A stretch of 64,000 nt of DNA from Pseudaminobacter soli (ex Li et al. 2025) (GCF_029892515.1 NZ_JARXVF010000007.1:183055-247054); one strand, 5' to 3'. Shown: positions 47,319 through 58,456, numbered from the stretch's first letter. A program made the numbers and translations. Notes: generated from the letters alone by a model not told the origin.

Positions 47319-48678
47319 TTCCTGTCCTTCCAGAAAGACGCTCCGCCCACCACGGGGTCGGATCGACGGGTTTTCCATCCTTGCGGAACTCAATATAGAG
47401 TTCCGGACCAGTGTTTCCATTCGGAGCCGCAGAGGTGCTAGCCACCCTGGCTTCCCCCATCGCGCCGATCGGTTCGCCTGCAAGGACGGACTGACCCAGC
47501 GAGACGCTGATTCTGCTCATGCCCGCCAGAACGATATGATAACCGCCACCCGCGTTCAGGATCAAGAGTTGTCCATATGACCGAAAGGGCCCCGCATACA
47601 AGACACTGCCATCGGCCGGCGCGGTGACGATGGCGCCCGATTGTGTCGCAACCATGTCGCCGAGCATCACGCCGCTGTTATCGTCTTTGTCGCCGAACTG
47701 CCGCGTGATGCGCCCGGTGACCGGCAATGCGATCTGCCCGCGCAGCGCCGAGAAAGGCGCCGCCGCCGTCAGCCGGTTGGCCTCCGGCAACGCGGCAAGC
47801 TCGGCCGCGTTGGCCCGTTCCTCGGCGCGCCTAGCGGCTTCGTCCTCGCGGCGGCTTTGCTCGGCCTGCTTTTCGAGCTCGGCGATCAGATCCTTGAGAC
47901 TGGTTGCGCGAGAGGCCAGATCCTCCGACCGCTTCCGTTCCTCGGAAAGCGCCGACTCGGTTTCCAACTGCAGCCGCTGCTTTTGTTCCTGAAGCAAAGT
48001 GAGACGCTTCTTCTCGGCGAGCTGCTCGCCGACTGAGGCCACCAGCTTCTGCCGTTCGGCCTCGATGGAGGCGGTGACGCGCGACATCTCCTTCATGTCG
48101 GCCACCAGGATATCGGTCTCGGCACGCAGTTCCGGCACCACCGCGCCGAGCAGGATGGCGCTGCGCACCGAGGACAGAGCGTCCTCCGGCTTCACCAGGA
48201 TCGCCGGCGGCGGGTTGAGACCCATGCGCTGCAAGGCGCCCAGCACCTCGGCCAGCACGCCGCGACGCGCCAGAAGCGAGTTGTGAATGCCTTCCCTCTG
48301 CTCCTTCAGCCCTTCCAGGCGGCCGGTGATGTCTTCGATGTCCTGGCTGAGCTTCTTTTCCGTCATCGCCGACTGGATCAGCGCGGCGGTGATGCTCGCA
48401 TAATCCTTCTTGACCTTGGCGACATCGGCCGCGAGCGAACTCATGCGCTCGCCCGAGATGCTGATCTCGTGTGTGACCTGCTCGTATTCGGCCTGGCGCT
48501 CGGCACGGCTGGTTGCGATCGCGGCAGTGGTGTCGCTGGCGGACGCAGTGGTGTCGGGGGCAGAGGCAGGGTCCACAGCCTGGTCTTCGGCCTGCGTGGT
48601 GGCGACCGAAAGGGCAAATGCGGTTGCGGCGATCATGCCGCGGCATGCCCACCTGAACCTTCCCTTGTTGACCGCCAT
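47308..48678 (-). CDS. EnvC-like murein hydrolase activator
   Basis: A 456-residue exported protein. A signal peptide (about residues 1-30) is followed by a long coiled coil (about 60-290, rich in Glu, Lys, Ala) and a C-terminal M23/LytM domain (about 315-440; LPVTGRITRQFGD, then GAIVTAPADGSVLYAGPFRSYGQLLIL). The zinc ligands are lost: SGVMLGDMVAT stands where His and Asp belong, and GPELYIEFR replaces the second His. This is the EnvC-type degenerate domain that activates amidases rather than cutting peptidoglycan. It overlaps ctpA. Confidence 0.88.
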   Translation of the reverse strand: MAVNKGRFRWACRGMIAATAFALSVATTQAEDQAVDPASAPDTTASASDTTAAIATSRAERQAEYEQVTHEISISGERMSSLAADVAKVKKDYASITAALIQSAMTEKKLSQDIEDITGRLEGLKEQREGIHNSLLARRGVLAEVLGALQRMGLNPPPAILVKPEDALSSVRSAILLGAVVPELRAETDILVADMKEMSRVTASIEAERQKLVASVGEQLAEKKRLTLLQEQKQRLQLETESALSEERKRSEDLASRATSLKDLIAELEKQAEQSRREDEAARRAEERANAAELAALPEANRLTAAAPFSALRGQIALPVTGRITRQFGDKDDNSGVMLGDMVATQSGAIVTAPADGSVLYAGPFRSYGQLLILNAGGGYHIVLAGMSRISVSLGQSVLAGEPIGAMGEARVASTSAAPNGNTGPELYIEFRKDGKPVDPTPWWAERLSGRTGNGT

Positions 48679-48810
48679 CTTCGACTTCCGACGTGCTGCA
48701 CGTTTCGGCCCGACCTTAGTGGCCGCTTCGTTAACGAACAATCAACCATGATGGGGCGAGCCGGCCGGCGGCCAAAAAAAATCGTCGGCAAACGAGACGC
48801 GAGCCGCGTC

Positions 48811-49293
48811 TCAGGCCCGGTGATAAGGGTGGCCGGAAAGAATGGTGGCGACGCGATAGAGCTGTTCGGCCAGCATGATGCGCACCAGCTGGTGCGGCCA
48901 GGTCAGCGCGCCGAAGGACAGCGTCAGCGCCGCGCTTTCGCGCAGGGACGCATCATGGCCGTCCGGCCCGCCTATGGCAATCACCAGGTGCTTCTGGCCG
49001 CCATCTCGCAGGCTGCCTATCTTGGCCGCCAGATCTTCGGAGGAGATGTTTTTGCCGCGCTCGTCAAGCAGGATCAGCGCCGCGCCCGGCGGCAGTTGCG
49101 CCTGCAGCTTCTGAGCTTCTTCGCGCTTGCGCTCGTTCACAGCCTGCGCGCGACTCTCCGGCGTCTCGACGACGCCGGTGAATTCAAGCCCAATTGCCGG
49201 ACCACTCTTGGCGAAACGGTCGAAATAGCGCTCGGCCAATTCCTTGTCGGGGCCGGCCTTCATCCGGCCCACGGCATGTACGGCAATCTTCAT
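48811..49293 (-). CDS. rlmH: 23S rRNA pseudouridine1915 N3-methyltransferase
   Basis: A 160-residue SPOUT methyltransferase that methylates pseudouridine 1915 in helix 69 of 23S rRNA with S-adenosylmethionine. The knot motifs are present: LILLDERGKNISSEDLAAKI, then HLVIAIGGPDGHD, then LSFGALTWPHQLVRIMLAEQLYRV, ending GHPYHR. It follows rsfS by 28 bases, the common pairing of two ribosome maturation genes. Confidence 0.95.
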   Translation of the reverse strand: MKIAVHAVGRMKAGPDKELAERYFDRFAKSGPAIGLEFTGVVETPESRAQAVNERKREEAQKLQAQLPPGAALILLDERGKNISSEDLAAKIGSLRDGGQKHLVIAIGGPDGHDASLRESAALTLSFGALTWPHQLVRIMLAEQLYRVATILSGHPYHRA

Positions 49294-49320
49294 CCTGTCC
49301 CGACCGGAGAAACGGAGCTG

Positions 49321-49680
49321 TTAATGGACCGTTTCTTCCTCGAGGTCCGGCGTCAACCACATCTTTTCAAGATTGTAGAAGTCGCGGACTTCGGGGCGGA
49401 AGACGTGGACGATGATGTCGCCCGAATCGATCAGGACCCAGTCGGCCGATTCCAGGCCCTCGACGCGCGCGGTGCCGAGGCCGGCATCCTTGAGCGCCTT
49501 GAGCAGGTGGTCGGCGACCGCCGCAACGTGACGATGCGAGCGGCCCGTGGCTACGACCATGTGGTCGGCCAGGCTCGACTTGCCATACAGATCGATGGGG
49601 ACGATGTTTTCGGCCTTGGAGTCTTCCAGACTGGCAAGGACTGTTTCGAGGGCGCGGGACACGGCTTCAAGTCCGTTCAT
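49321..49680 (-). CDS. rsfS: ribosome silencing factor
   Basis: About 119 residues. RsfS binds L14 on the large subunit and blocks subunit joining when nutrients are low. Family motifs are LEDSKAENIVPIDLYGKSSLADHMVVATGRSHRHV, WVLIDSGDIIVHVFRPEVRDFYNLEKMW. ATG at 49680 has AGGG close ahead; a GTG at 49698 with AGAAGG eight bases before it is a fair alternative. Upstream lies a non-coding gap that follows the MFS gene, so it may have its own promoter. Confidence 0.93.
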   Translation of the reverse strand: MNGLEAVSRALETVLASLEDSKAENIVPIDLYGKSSLADHMVVATGRSHRHVAAVADHLLKALKDAGLGTARVEGLESADWVLIDSGDIIVHVFRPEVRDFYNLEKMWLTPDLEEETVH

Positions 49681-49943
49681 CCCTGCCGGCGAAGGCACGA
49701 TGTTTGCCTTCTTCCTCAGTGCTGTTCTCAGTGTCTTTCCTTTCGAAACAAGAACAACCGAACATCCTGCATGTCGTGCAGAACAACCAATAAATAGGCA
49801 GAATCGCACGACACTTTCAAGACGCGGCCTCATTCGGGGCCTGAAGCGCTGAATGTGGTCGCTGTCCGGTCGGTTTCAACCCCTTCAAACGGAAATTGTC
49901 GGACGCTGCAAGCGGTAATAGCTTCCGCCGTCAGGCGAACCGG

Positions 49944-51233
49944 TCAACGGCTCGCGGGCTCGTCGCCATCGGGCGAAAAGGCGAGATCGACGGGCAACGG
50001 CGCCTGCGCCGTCATCGGCGCGAAACCGCTCATGTTTTCGGCCTCGACCGGCTGGCTTGCCAAGACGCGCCAGACGACGAACAGGCCGAAAACCACGGCG
50101 ATGGCGATCGCCACATACATGAAGGACTGGGTGCCGTAGACCGCCGTCAGCACCGTGCCGATGCTAGGGATAATGAAGCCCGACACCGACCAGGCAAACA
50201 GCATGCTGCTCGACAGCGTCACCAGGTCGTCGCGGCCGGCGCGATCATTGGCATGCGCGCTGGAGATCGAATAGATGGATTCGCCTGCCCCGCTCCAGAC
50301 CACATAGACGATGATGACCAGGGCGAGCGCCGAGCCGTCGACGGCATAGGCGGCAAGGCCAGCGAGCAGCACCAGAAACGAGGCCGCGATCAGCACATAG
50401 CGGCGGTCGGTGCGGTCGGAAATCCAGCCGAAGGGAATCTGGAACAGAAGCGTGCCGAGCGGCATGGCGAACATCAGCGTCGCCACCTCCTGCTGGCTGT
50501 AGCCCTTGGCCGTGGCGTGGATCGGCGCGAAACCGGAGATCATCATGGACAGGCCGCCGACCGCCAGCATTCCGGCGATGCCCACCGGCGAAATGCGCCA
50601 GGCGCGCAGGAACGCCACCGAAGCCGATTCTGGCGGAGGCGGCGGGCGCAGCCGCGTCATGCCCACGGGCAGGATCGACAGCGCGGTGAACACGATGCCG
50701 ACCATCGGCGCCTGCGAGGTGCTGATGTCGACGAAGCTCAGCAGGTAGGAGCCGACACCGAGCCCCACCACATAGGCGACGTAGAACATCGCCATCACCC
50801 GGCCTCGAATATGGTTGCCGATGGCATCGTTGAGCCAGCTTTGCGAGACGATGAAGAGTGCGCAGATGGCAAAGCCATAGAGCGCACGCGCCCCGACCCA
50901 GACCAGCGGATAGGGCCCCGCCCCGACCGCGGCATTGGACAGCACGATCAGCGCCGACATCACCATGAAGGCGCGCGCATGGCCCACGCGCCGCACAATG
51001 CGGCCGGTGAGCAGGCAGCCGGCAATGCCGCCGGCCGAAAGGCTGGTCACGATAATCGCCGCCCAGGTCGGCGGCAGCCCGGCCACGCCGAGCCGCACCG
51101 GGATATAGGCGAACATCAGGCCGTTGCCGATGGCGATCAGCGCCATGGCGATCACGACGCTGGCAATGGCGATCGCCGGCGCGGCGCTTTCGCTCTCGAG
51201 TCTAGTCTCGACCATTTCGCCAGCCTGGTTCAT
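49944..51233 (-). CDS. MFS transporter between nadD and rsfS
   Basis: A 429-residue inner-membrane carrier with about twelve helices. AIASVVIAMALIAIGNGLMFAYIPVRLG starts TM1, and LTGRIVRRVGHARAFMVMSALI is the loop between TM2 and TM3. It resembles the YcaD/DUF-type MFS group; the substrate is unknown. ATG at 51233 (MNQAGEM) is likely; ATG at 51215 is possible. It separates nadD from rsfS, which adjoin in many bacteria. Confidence 0.85.
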   Translation of the reverse strand: MNQAGEMVETRLESESAAPAIAIASVVIAMALIAIGNGLMFAYIPVRLGVAGLPPTWAAIIVTSLSAGGIAGCLLTGRIVRRVGHARAFMVMSALIVLSNAAVGAGPYPLVWVGARALYGFAICALFIVSQSWLNDAIGNHIRGRVMAMFYVAYVVGLGVGSYLLSFVDISTSQAPMVGIVFTALSILPVGMTRLRPPPPPESASVAFLRAWRISPVGIAGMLAVGGLSMMISGFAPIHATAKGYSQQEVATLMFAMPLGTLLFQIPFGWISDRTDRRYVLIAASFLVLLAGLAAYAVDGSALALVIIVYVVWSGAGESIYSISSAHANDRAGRDDLVTLSSSMLFAWSVSGFIIPSIGTVLTAVYGTQSFMYVAIAIAVVFGLFVVWRVLASQPVEAENMSGFAPMTAQAPLPVDLAFSPDGDEPASR

Positions 51234-51336
51234 GCCCGCAGACTGCCCGTCGCCTATGCCCGGCGACGCAGCAAAAGCGACATCTTCCGGCAAAGCGGCC
51301 CTGGACCGGCGTTTGCCCGCCGCTGGCGCAAAAGGG

Positions 51337-51960
51337 TTAGGTTTTCTTCGCCCCGTTGCGGATCTCGGTCGAGGACAACAGCGAGCGCCGGCCATGGATG
51401 AAAGTCCAGGCGGGCGCCTGCATCCGCGCCAGCCGCGGCGCAGCGGACTCGTCCACACGCGCGTAACCGAAGGATTTCGCCATCACGGACGACAGGAACG
51501 ACAGCGTTGCGCCCGGTCGGTCGATGACGGCGATGGGAAAAGTCATGGCGATCTGGCGCCAGCGCTGCCAGCGGTGGAAATCGCGCAGATTGTCGGCCCC
51601 CATGATCCAGACGAAATCGACACCGGGGTTGCGTGCCTTGATCAGCGCTAGCGTGTCGGCGGTGTAGCGCACATGGTAGCTCGCCTCGAAGGCGGTCACC
51701 TTCATGCGCGGGTCGCGCGCGATAGCCTTGGAAAGGCGGATGCGTTCTGCGAGGGGAGCCAGTTCGCTCGTGCTCTTCAGCGGATTGCCGGGCGTGACCA
51801 TCCACCAGAGCTGGTCGAGCCTCAGCCTGCGCATGGCGATTTCGGCAACCAGCGCATGGCCGGCATGCGGCGGATTGAACGAGCCGCCGAACAGGCCGAC
51901 CTTCATGCCCTTTTCGGCATGCGGCATGCGCAGATATTTCTGGTCGACCCCCAAATGCAC
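51337..51960 (-). CDS. nadD: nicotinate-nucleotide adenylyltransferase
   Basis: A 207-residue enzyme joining nicotinate mononucleotide and ATP to give deamido-NAD. The nucleotidyltransferase motif GLFGGSFNPPHAGH is near residue 22, WMVTPGNPLK follows, and the second motif appears near the end in LLSSTEIRNG. The start is set at GTG 51960, because the extra N-terminal YLRMPHAEKGM is conserved-looking in rhizobial NadD; ATGs at 51927 and 51906 are alternatives. It lies 74 bases after proA on the same strand. Confidence 0.93.
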   Translation of the reverse strand: MHLGVDQKYLRMPHAEKGMKVGLFGGSFNPPHAGHALVAEIAMRRLRLDQLWWMVTPGNPLKSTSELAPLAERIRLSKAIARDPRMKVTAFEASYHVRYTADTLALIKARNPGVDFVWIMGADNLRDFHRWQRWRQIAMTFPIAVIDRPGATLSFLSSVMAKSFGYARVDESAAPRLARMQAPAWTFIHGRRSLLSSTEIRNGAKKT

Positions 51961-52034
51961 GATATCACGCCCCCTCTGGCGCGAGCCACGCGGAAGGTCG
52001 TCGGCTGATGATGCGCGCGCGCCTCACGCGAACG

Positions 52035-53321
52035 TCACGGGCGCACCTGCCCCGTTCCGCGCACGCGGTATTTGAAGGAGGTGAGTTGCTCGACGCCGAC
52101 CGGCCCGCGCGCATGCATCTTGCCGGTGGCGATGCCGATCTCAGCGCCCATGCCGAACTCGCCGCCGTCGGCGAACTGGGTCGAGGCGTTGTGCAGCAGG
52201 ATTGCCGAGTCGATCTCGTTGAAGAAGCGCTCCACGGCCGCCGCATCCTCGGCAACGATGGCCTCGGTGTGATGGGACGAATAGGTCTCGATGTGCTCGA
52301 TCGCGCCGGCAACGCCGTCCACCAGCTTCACCGAGATGATGGCGTCCAGATATTCCGTCACCCAGTCGGCGTCGGTGGCCGGCCTGGCGTCGGCGAAGGC
52401 CCTCAGAACCTCTTCGTCCGCATGGATTTCGCAGCCCGCCTGGCGCAGCGCCTCCAGCACCGGCACCAGATGCGTGCCCGCAACCGCCCGGTCGACCAGC
52501 AGCGTCTCGGCAGCACCGCAGATGCCGGTCCGGCGCATCTTGGCGTTGACGGCGATCTTCACCGCCATGTCGGGGTCGGCCGACTTGTCGATATAGAGAT
52601 GGCAGATGCCTTCGAGATGCGCGAATACCGGCACCCGCGCCTCGTTCTGCACGCGCTCCACGAGGCTGCGGCCGCCGCGCGGCACGATCACGTCGAGATT
52701 GCCCGACAGGCCCTTCAGCATTTCCCCTACTGCGGCGCGGTCGCTGGTCGGCACGAGCTGGATCGCATCTTCCGGCAGGCCGGCAGCCCGCAGGCCTTCG
52801 ACCAGGCTGGCGTGGATGGCCGCCGAAGAATTGAGCGAATCCGAGCCGCCGCGCAGGATGACCGGATTGCCGGCCTTGAGGCACAGCGCGCCGGCATCCG
52901 CCGTCACATTGGGTCGGCTCTCATAGATAACGCCGATGACGCCGAGCGGTGTGCGCACGCGCTCGATGTGCAGGCCGTTGGGACGATCCCATTCGGCCGT
53001 CACCTCGCCCACCGGGTCCTTGAGTTCGGCGATGGCGCGAACGCCTTCGGCCATGTCGCGGATGCGCTTCGGGTCGAGCTTCAGGCGGTCCATGAAAGAG
53101 CCGCTCAGGCCCGACTGTTCGCCGTTCTTCACGTCGATGGCATTGGCCGCGAGAATCTTGTCTTCGTTGCGCAGGATGGCATCGGCCATGGCGAGCAGGG
53201 CCGCGTGCTTGCGATCGGAGCCAGCGGTAGCAAGTGGTCGGGCGGCGGCACGTGCCTTGCGGCCGAGCGCTGCCATCAGCGCGACCGTGTCCTGCCCGGA
53301 TTTGTCACTTGCCATCAGCAT
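52035..53321 (-). CDS. proA: gamma-glutamyl phosphate reductase
   Basis: A 428-residue enzyme reducing gamma-glutamyl phosphate with NADPH to glutamate semialdehyde, the second step of proline synthesis. It belongs to the aldehyde dehydrogenase fold: [48 protein letters not shown], the active-site Cys in [16 protein letters not shown], and [15 protein letters not shown] at the end. It begins 3 bases after the proB stop. Confidence 0.95.
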   Translation of the reverse strand: MLMASDKSGQDTVALMAALGRKARAAARPLATAGSDRKHAALLAMADAILRNEDKILAANAIDVKNGEQSGLSGSFMDRLKLDPKRIRDMAEGVRAIAELKDPVGEVTAEWDRPNGLHIERVRTPLGVIGVIYESRPNVTADAGALCLKAGNPVILRGGSDSLNSSAAIHASLVEGLRAAGLPEDAIQLVPTSDRAAVGEMLKGLSGNLDVIVPRGGRSLVERVQNEARVPVFAHLEGICHLYIDKSADPDMAVKIAVNAKMRRTGICGAAETLLVDRAVAGTHLVPVLEALRQAGCEIHADEEVLRAFADARPATDADWVTEYLDAIISVKLVDGVAGAIEHIETYSSHHTEAIVAEDAAAVERFFNEIDSAILLHNASTQFADGGEFGMGAEIGIATGKMHARGPVGVEQLTSFKYRVRGTGQVRP

Positions 53322-53324
53322 GGC

Positions 53325-54467
53325 TCACCCTTCCGCCTGCGCCGTTTCAGTGTGGCTCACCACCAGGTCGTCACGATGGATCATAGCCGAGCGCGCTTCA
53401 TAGCCAAGCACATCGGCGATCTCGTTGGTCTTCAACCCCGCGATCCTTACGGCATCCGCCGCGTCATAGGCAACAAGGCCACGCGCAATCTCGCGGCCTT
53501 CGGGGCTGATGATCGCCACCGTATCGCCGCGCGAAAAGTTGCCCTCGACCCGCTTCACGCCGGCCGGCAGCAGCGATTTGCCCGACAATAGCGCTTCGAC
53601 CGCGCCCCCATCCACCATCATCCGGCCTGCCGGCTCGAGCTGGCCTGCAATCCAGGTCTTGTAGCCCTTCACCGGGTTTGCGCTCGGCTTGAAGAAGGTG
53701 GCGCGCTCGCCGCGATCGATGGCGCTGAGCGGGCTCAGCCGCGTGCCGGCAGTGATGATCATGGCCGTGCCGGCGGCCGTGGCGATCTTGCCGGCATCGA
53801 GTTTGGTCCGCATGCCGCCACGCGAAAGCTCTGACGCCGCCGCGCCCGCCATCGCCTCGATGTCGGGCGTGATGCGCTCGACCAGCGGGATGAATTTTGC
53901 CGAGGGGTCAAAAGCCGGCGGCGCTGTGTAGAGCCCGTCGATGTCGGAGAGCAGGACCAGCAGGTCCGCGCCCATCATGGTCGCCACGCGCGCGGCAAGG
54001 CGGTCATTGTCGCCATAGCGGATTTCGCTGGTGGCCACCGTGTCGTTCTCATTGATGACCGGCACCGCCTTCATCTTGAGCAGTGTCGAGATGGTCGCGC
54101 GCGCATTGAGATAGCGCCGGCGCTCCTCGGTGTCGCCGAGCGTCACCAGCACCTGGCCGGATTTCAAGCCGTTGCGGCCAAGCTCGTCCGACCACGCGCC
54201 GGCAAGCGCGATCTGTCCGACGGCCGCGGAGGCCTGGCTTTCCTCGAGCTTCAGCGCGCGTTTGCCGAGGCCCAGAATGGTGCGGCCAAGCGCGATTGCG
54301 CCCGAGGACACCACGAGCACCTCGCAACCCGCTTCGGTGAGCGCAGCGATGTCATCAGCGATCGAGGCCAGCCAGTCGCGCTTCAGCCCGGTCGAGCGAT
54401 CGACCAGCAGAGCCGAGCCGATCTTGACGGTGATGCGCTTATATTTCTTCAGGGATTGCAGAGCCAT
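53325..54467 (-). CDS. proB: glutamate 5-kinase
   Basis: A 380-residue kinase making gamma-glutamyl phosphate, the first and feedback-inhibited step of proline synthesis. The amino acid kinase domain is at about residues 10-260 ([46 protein letters not shown]), followed by a C-terminal PUA domain (about 280-360). It is full length. It is followed at once by proA and lies just downstream of obgE. Confidence 0.95.
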   Translation of the reverse strand: MALQSLKKYKRITVKIGSALLVDRSTGLKRDWLASIADDIAALTEAGCEVLVVSSGAIALGRTILGLGKRALKLEESQASAAVGQIALAGAWSDELGRNGLKSGQVLVTLGDTEERRRYLNARATISTLLKMKAVPVINENDTVATSEIRYGDNDRLAARVATMMGADLLVLLSDIDGLYTAPPAFDPSAKFIPLVERITPDIEAMAGAAASELSRGGMRTKLDAGKIATAAGTAMIITAGTRLSPLSAIDRGERATFFKPSANPVKGYKTWIAGQLEPAGRMMVDGGAVEALLSGKSLLPAGVKRVEGNFSRGDTVAIISPEGREIARGLVAYDAADAVRIAGLKTNEIADVLGYEARSAMIHRDDLVVSHTETAQAEG

Positions 54468-54476
54468 GACGGTCTC

Positions 54477-55589
<1,113 letters not shown>

Positions 55590-55626
55590 TTACCGTTCCC
55601 ATAGTCGGGAATGGCGAGGGACGGGC

Positions 55627-56487
55627 ATGAAACTGGTCACTTACAACATCCAGTACGGCATCGGCCGCGACAAGAAATTCGATCTCGAGCGCATCGCGGC
55701 AAGCCTCGAAAGCGCCGACATCGTCGCGCTGCTGGAGGTCACGCGCAATTTCCCGCGCAATGGCGGCGCCGATCTCGTGGCCGGCCTTGCCGAACTCCTG
55801 CCCGACATGTTCCACGTCTACGGCCCGGCCATGGATGTCGATTTCGGCCTGCGCGACGGAAACGGTCGGCCGCTCAACAAGCGCCTGCAATTCGGCAATA
55901 TGGTGCTGTCGCGCTGGCCCATCGCCGCCTCTCGCAACCTGCTTCTGCCACGCGCGCGCCGCTTCAACCGCGGCAATCTCCAGCGTTCGGCGCTGGAGGC
56001 GCTGGTCATGGCCCCGTCCGGCCCGCTGCGCGTCTATTCGGTTCATCTCGATCACATCAATCACGAGGAGCGTTCGGCCCAGATCCGACATCTAAAGGAA
56101 CGCGTCCATGCCTATCCGATGGAGGGCGGCGCCATCACCGGCTCGGCAGAATATGGGTTTCCCGAGCTGCCTTGCCCGGAGGAATTCGTTCTGATGGGCG
56201 ATTTCAACATGGTCCAGGGATCGCCCGAATACACCCTGATGGCCGGAGAGACCGACTATGCCGAAGGCCGCCAGATCGTTGCCCACCATCCCGTCGATGT
56301 CTTCTCGCTGACCGACGGCGCGCCGGACAGCGCCATAAGCTGGATCGACGACAACAAGCCCGGAGGCAACCGGCTGATCGATTTCGCCTTCGTCCACGCA
56401 AGCCTTGCGGCCCGCGTCAGGCGAAGCTGGATCGACGCATCCGCCGCCGGCTCGGACCACCTGCCCGTCTGGTTCGAACTGGAGTGA
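55627..56487 (+). CDS. endonuclease/exonuclease/phosphatase family protein
   Basis: A 286-residue metal-dependent hydrolase. Active-site strands are TYNIQYGIG, IVALLEVTRN, VYSVHLDHI, MGDFNMVQGSPEY and the C-terminal SDHLPVWFEL. This fold cuts DNA, RNA, or phosphoinositides and related phosphodiesters; the substrate cannot be fixed. ATG at 55627 is the first codon giving a family-like N terminus. It is the only plus-strand gene between the rplU-rpmA and obgE blocks. Confidence 0.85.
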   Translation: MKLVTYNIQYGIGRDKKFDLERIAASLESADIVALLEVTRNFPRNGGADLVAGLAELLPDMFHVYGPAMDVDFGLRDGNGRPLNKRLQFGNMVLSRWPIAASRNLLLPRARRFNRGNLQRSALEALVMAPSGPLRVYSVHLDHINHEERSAQIRHLKERVHAYPMEGGAITGSAEYGFPELPCPEEFVLMGDFNMVQGSPEYTLMAGETDYAEGRQIVAHHPVDVFSLTDGAPDSAISWIDDNKPGGNRLIDFAFVHASLAARVRRSWIDASAAGSDHLPVWFELE

Positions 56488-56568
56488 ACGGCCGGCGGAC
56501 CGGCCGCTCATTTTCTTTCATGCACATACCTGCCGTTCCCGGCATCGCGATTTGCAGTACGTCTTCCT

Positions 56569-57159
56569 TCAAAGGCGTGCCCAGGTCCTGAGGCTCACCC
56601 AGGTCTTGCGGTCGAGGCGGTAGCGCTCGACCGGCACCTTGCCGGCGACGAGCGAGTTCAGCATGCCCTGGCCGGCATACTGGAAGCCGCACTTGTGGAT
56701 GACCCGCCGCGAGGCCGGATTGATGACCCGGCACGAGGCGTGCAGCACGTTGATGTTCGTCGCCCGGAAAGCGAGGTCGACCAGCGCGTGCGCGGCTTCC
56801 GTTGCGTAGCCGCGGCGCCAGTAGGGCTCGCCCATCCAGTAGCCAAGCTCCAGCCCGCGATCGGTGGCGTTGAGCCCCGCGCAGCCGACAAACGCGCCGG
56901 TTTCGGCCAGCGTCACCGCATAGACGCCACCTGCGTGGCGCGACAGCGTCGACCGGGTGAGGAAGGAACGGGCCTCCGCCTCCCCATATGGATGGGGCAT
57001 GCGCGAAAGCATTTCAGCAATGCGTGGATTGTGGGCGAGCGTGACCAGCTCGGCAACGTCGTCTTCATGCGGCGGGCGCAGCACCAGGCGCTCAGAAACG
57101 AGCACCGGGCAATCTATGACCAGACTTTCGTCTTCGAAGTCCTCCGATTCGGCAACCAT
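56569..57159 (-). CDS. RimJ/RimL-like GNAT acetyltransferase
   Basis: A 196-residue acetyltransferase of the ribosomal-protein-Ser type. LVSERLVLRPPHEDDVAELVTLAHNPRIAEML leads in, GYWMGEPYWRRGYATEA is the acetyl-CoA loop, and NPASRRVIHKCGFQYAGQG follows. ATG at 57159 is preceded by GGAGG. It lies just after rplU-rpmA, so a link to ribosomal proteins is conceivable, but a strong terminator lies between them and the substrate is unknown. Confidence 0.87.
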   Translation of the reverse strand: MVAESEDFEDESLVIDCPVLVSERLVLRPPHEDDVAELVTLAHNPRIAEMLSRMPHPYGEAEARSFLTRSTLSRHAGGVYAVTLAETGAFVGCAGLNATDRGLELGYWMGEPYWRRGYATEAAHALVDLAFRATNINVLHASCRVINPASRRVIHKCGFQYAGQGMLNSLVAGKVPVERYRLDRKTWVSLRTWARL

Positions 57160-57182
57160 TTCTAGGTATCCTCCAGGCAATG

Positions 57183-57212
57183 AAAAAGGGGAGATGGCGA
57201 CCCATCTCCCCT
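57183..57212 (-). terminator. rho-independent terminator of rplU-rpmA
   Basis: AGGGGAGATGG (57187-57197) pairs with CCATCTCCCCT (57202-57212), 11 perfect pairs with a 4-base loop. On the minus strand it is followed by TTTTTC. It lies about 70 bases after rpmA and just before the GNAT gene. Confidence 0.9.
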
Positions 57213-57281
57213 GATCCTTTTTCTGGATTCTACCAGACACCGGTCCCGAGATGGGGCGCCGGTGTTTTGGTGCGGAACCAG

Positions 57282-57551
<270 letters not shown>

Positions 57552-57576
57552 TGGATTACTCCTTCAGTCCTCGAAC

Positions 57577-57993
57577 TTACTCGTTTTCCGCCGCGGCTGC
57601 AGCCTTTTTCGGCGCGGCCTTCTTGGCGGGCTTTTCGGCAGCTTCGGCCGCGACAGCAGCCTTCTTCGCCGGCTTGGCACCGCCCGTCAGGATTTCGGAA
57701 ATCTTGATGACGGTTTCGTGCTGGCGATGGCCGCGCTTGCGGCGCGAGTTCTGGCGACGACGCTTCTTGAACGCGATGACGGTTGCGGCGCGGCCCTGCT
57801 CGACCACTTCCACCGCCACGGTGGCGCCTTCCACGAAGGGAGCGCCGATCGAAACGTCCGCACCGTTGCCCACGGCGAGAACTGCGGTGATTTCAATCAC
57901 GTCGCCAGCATTGCCGTCGAGCTTGTCGACGGTGATGACGTCGTTGGCGGCAACGCGATACTGCTTGCCACCAGTCTTAATGACTGCGAACAT
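57577..57993 (-). CDS. rplU: 50S ribosomal protein L21
   Basis: A 138-residue protein of the large subunit, starting [20 protein letters not shown] and with the [21 protein letters not shown] rRNA-binding patch. The last 35 residues are an Ala/Lys-rich tail ([20 protein letters not shown]), longer than the E. coli protein (about 103 residues) but common in this order. It is first in the rplU-rpmA operon, behind a gap with a possible structured leader. Confidence 0.96.
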   Translation of the reverse strand: MFAVIKTGGKQYRVAANDVITVDKLDGNAGDVIEITAVLAVGNGADVSIGAPFVEGATVAVEVVEQGRAATVIAFKKRRRQNSRRKRGHRQHETVIKISEILTGGAKPAKKAAVAAEAAEKPAKKAAPKKAAAAAENE

Positions 57994-58026
57994 TTTTTGC
58001 CTTTCGCTGTTCGGTCCGGCCTCTTT

Positions 58027-58042
58027 GAACGCGGGAGCGTTC
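58027..58042 (-). other. hairpin in the rplU leader
   Basis: GAACGC and GCGTTC (58027-58032, 58037-58042) form a stem with a 4-base loop, extended by flanking GGCC/GGCC pairing. It lies about 35-50 bases before the rplU ATG on the minus strand, where ribosomal-protein leaders often bind their own product. Candidate only. Confidence 0.35.
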
Positions 58043-58237
58043 GGGCCGTCTTTTTGTCAGTCTTGGGGTTCAAAACGAAACCGGCATAGGCAAGGACCCA
58101 CGCCGGAACTGTGCGCGTGTAACCGAAGGGGCGCATCAAGTCAAGGCGCCCACAAATAAGTCACGAAGGGGCCTTGTGCATCCCCTCGCGACTCGTTATC
58201 TACAGCGCCGCGCCGGCAACGGCCCAACCACAGTTGC

Positions 58238-58327
58238 GGAGAAGTGGCAGAGTGGTTGAATGCACCGCACTCGAAATGCGGCATAGGTGCAAGCCTATCG
58301 GGGGTTCGAATCCCTCCTTCTCCGCCA
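58238..58327 (+). tRNA. tRNA-Ser(CGA)
   Basis: A 90-base serine tRNA including an encoded CCA at 58325-58327. The acceptor stem GGAGAAG pairs with CTTCTCC, and the discriminator is G58324. The anticodon stem CCGCA/TGCGG holds the loop CTCGAAA with anticodon CGA (58272-58274), reading UCG. The long variable arm (GGTGCAAGCC region) is typical of serine. The T arm has GGGGGTTCGAATCCC. No integrase or att repeat follows, so it is not used as an insertion site here. Confidence 0.96.
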
Positions 58328-58456
58328 TCCCCCTTTCTTATCAGCTTTAGCTGCTCATCGACCCGACAGACGGCACACGCCCCGGCGCTTTCTTCCTGCG
58401 TGCAACAGGCGCGGCCCTGACAACGCTGTCAGGGAAAACCGCACCGTCGGCTTCTC

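Noticed and set aside
58238..58456. Possible genomic island boundary at tRNA-Ser.
   Set aside because: No integrase, no repeat of the tRNA 3' end and no change in coding style on either side.
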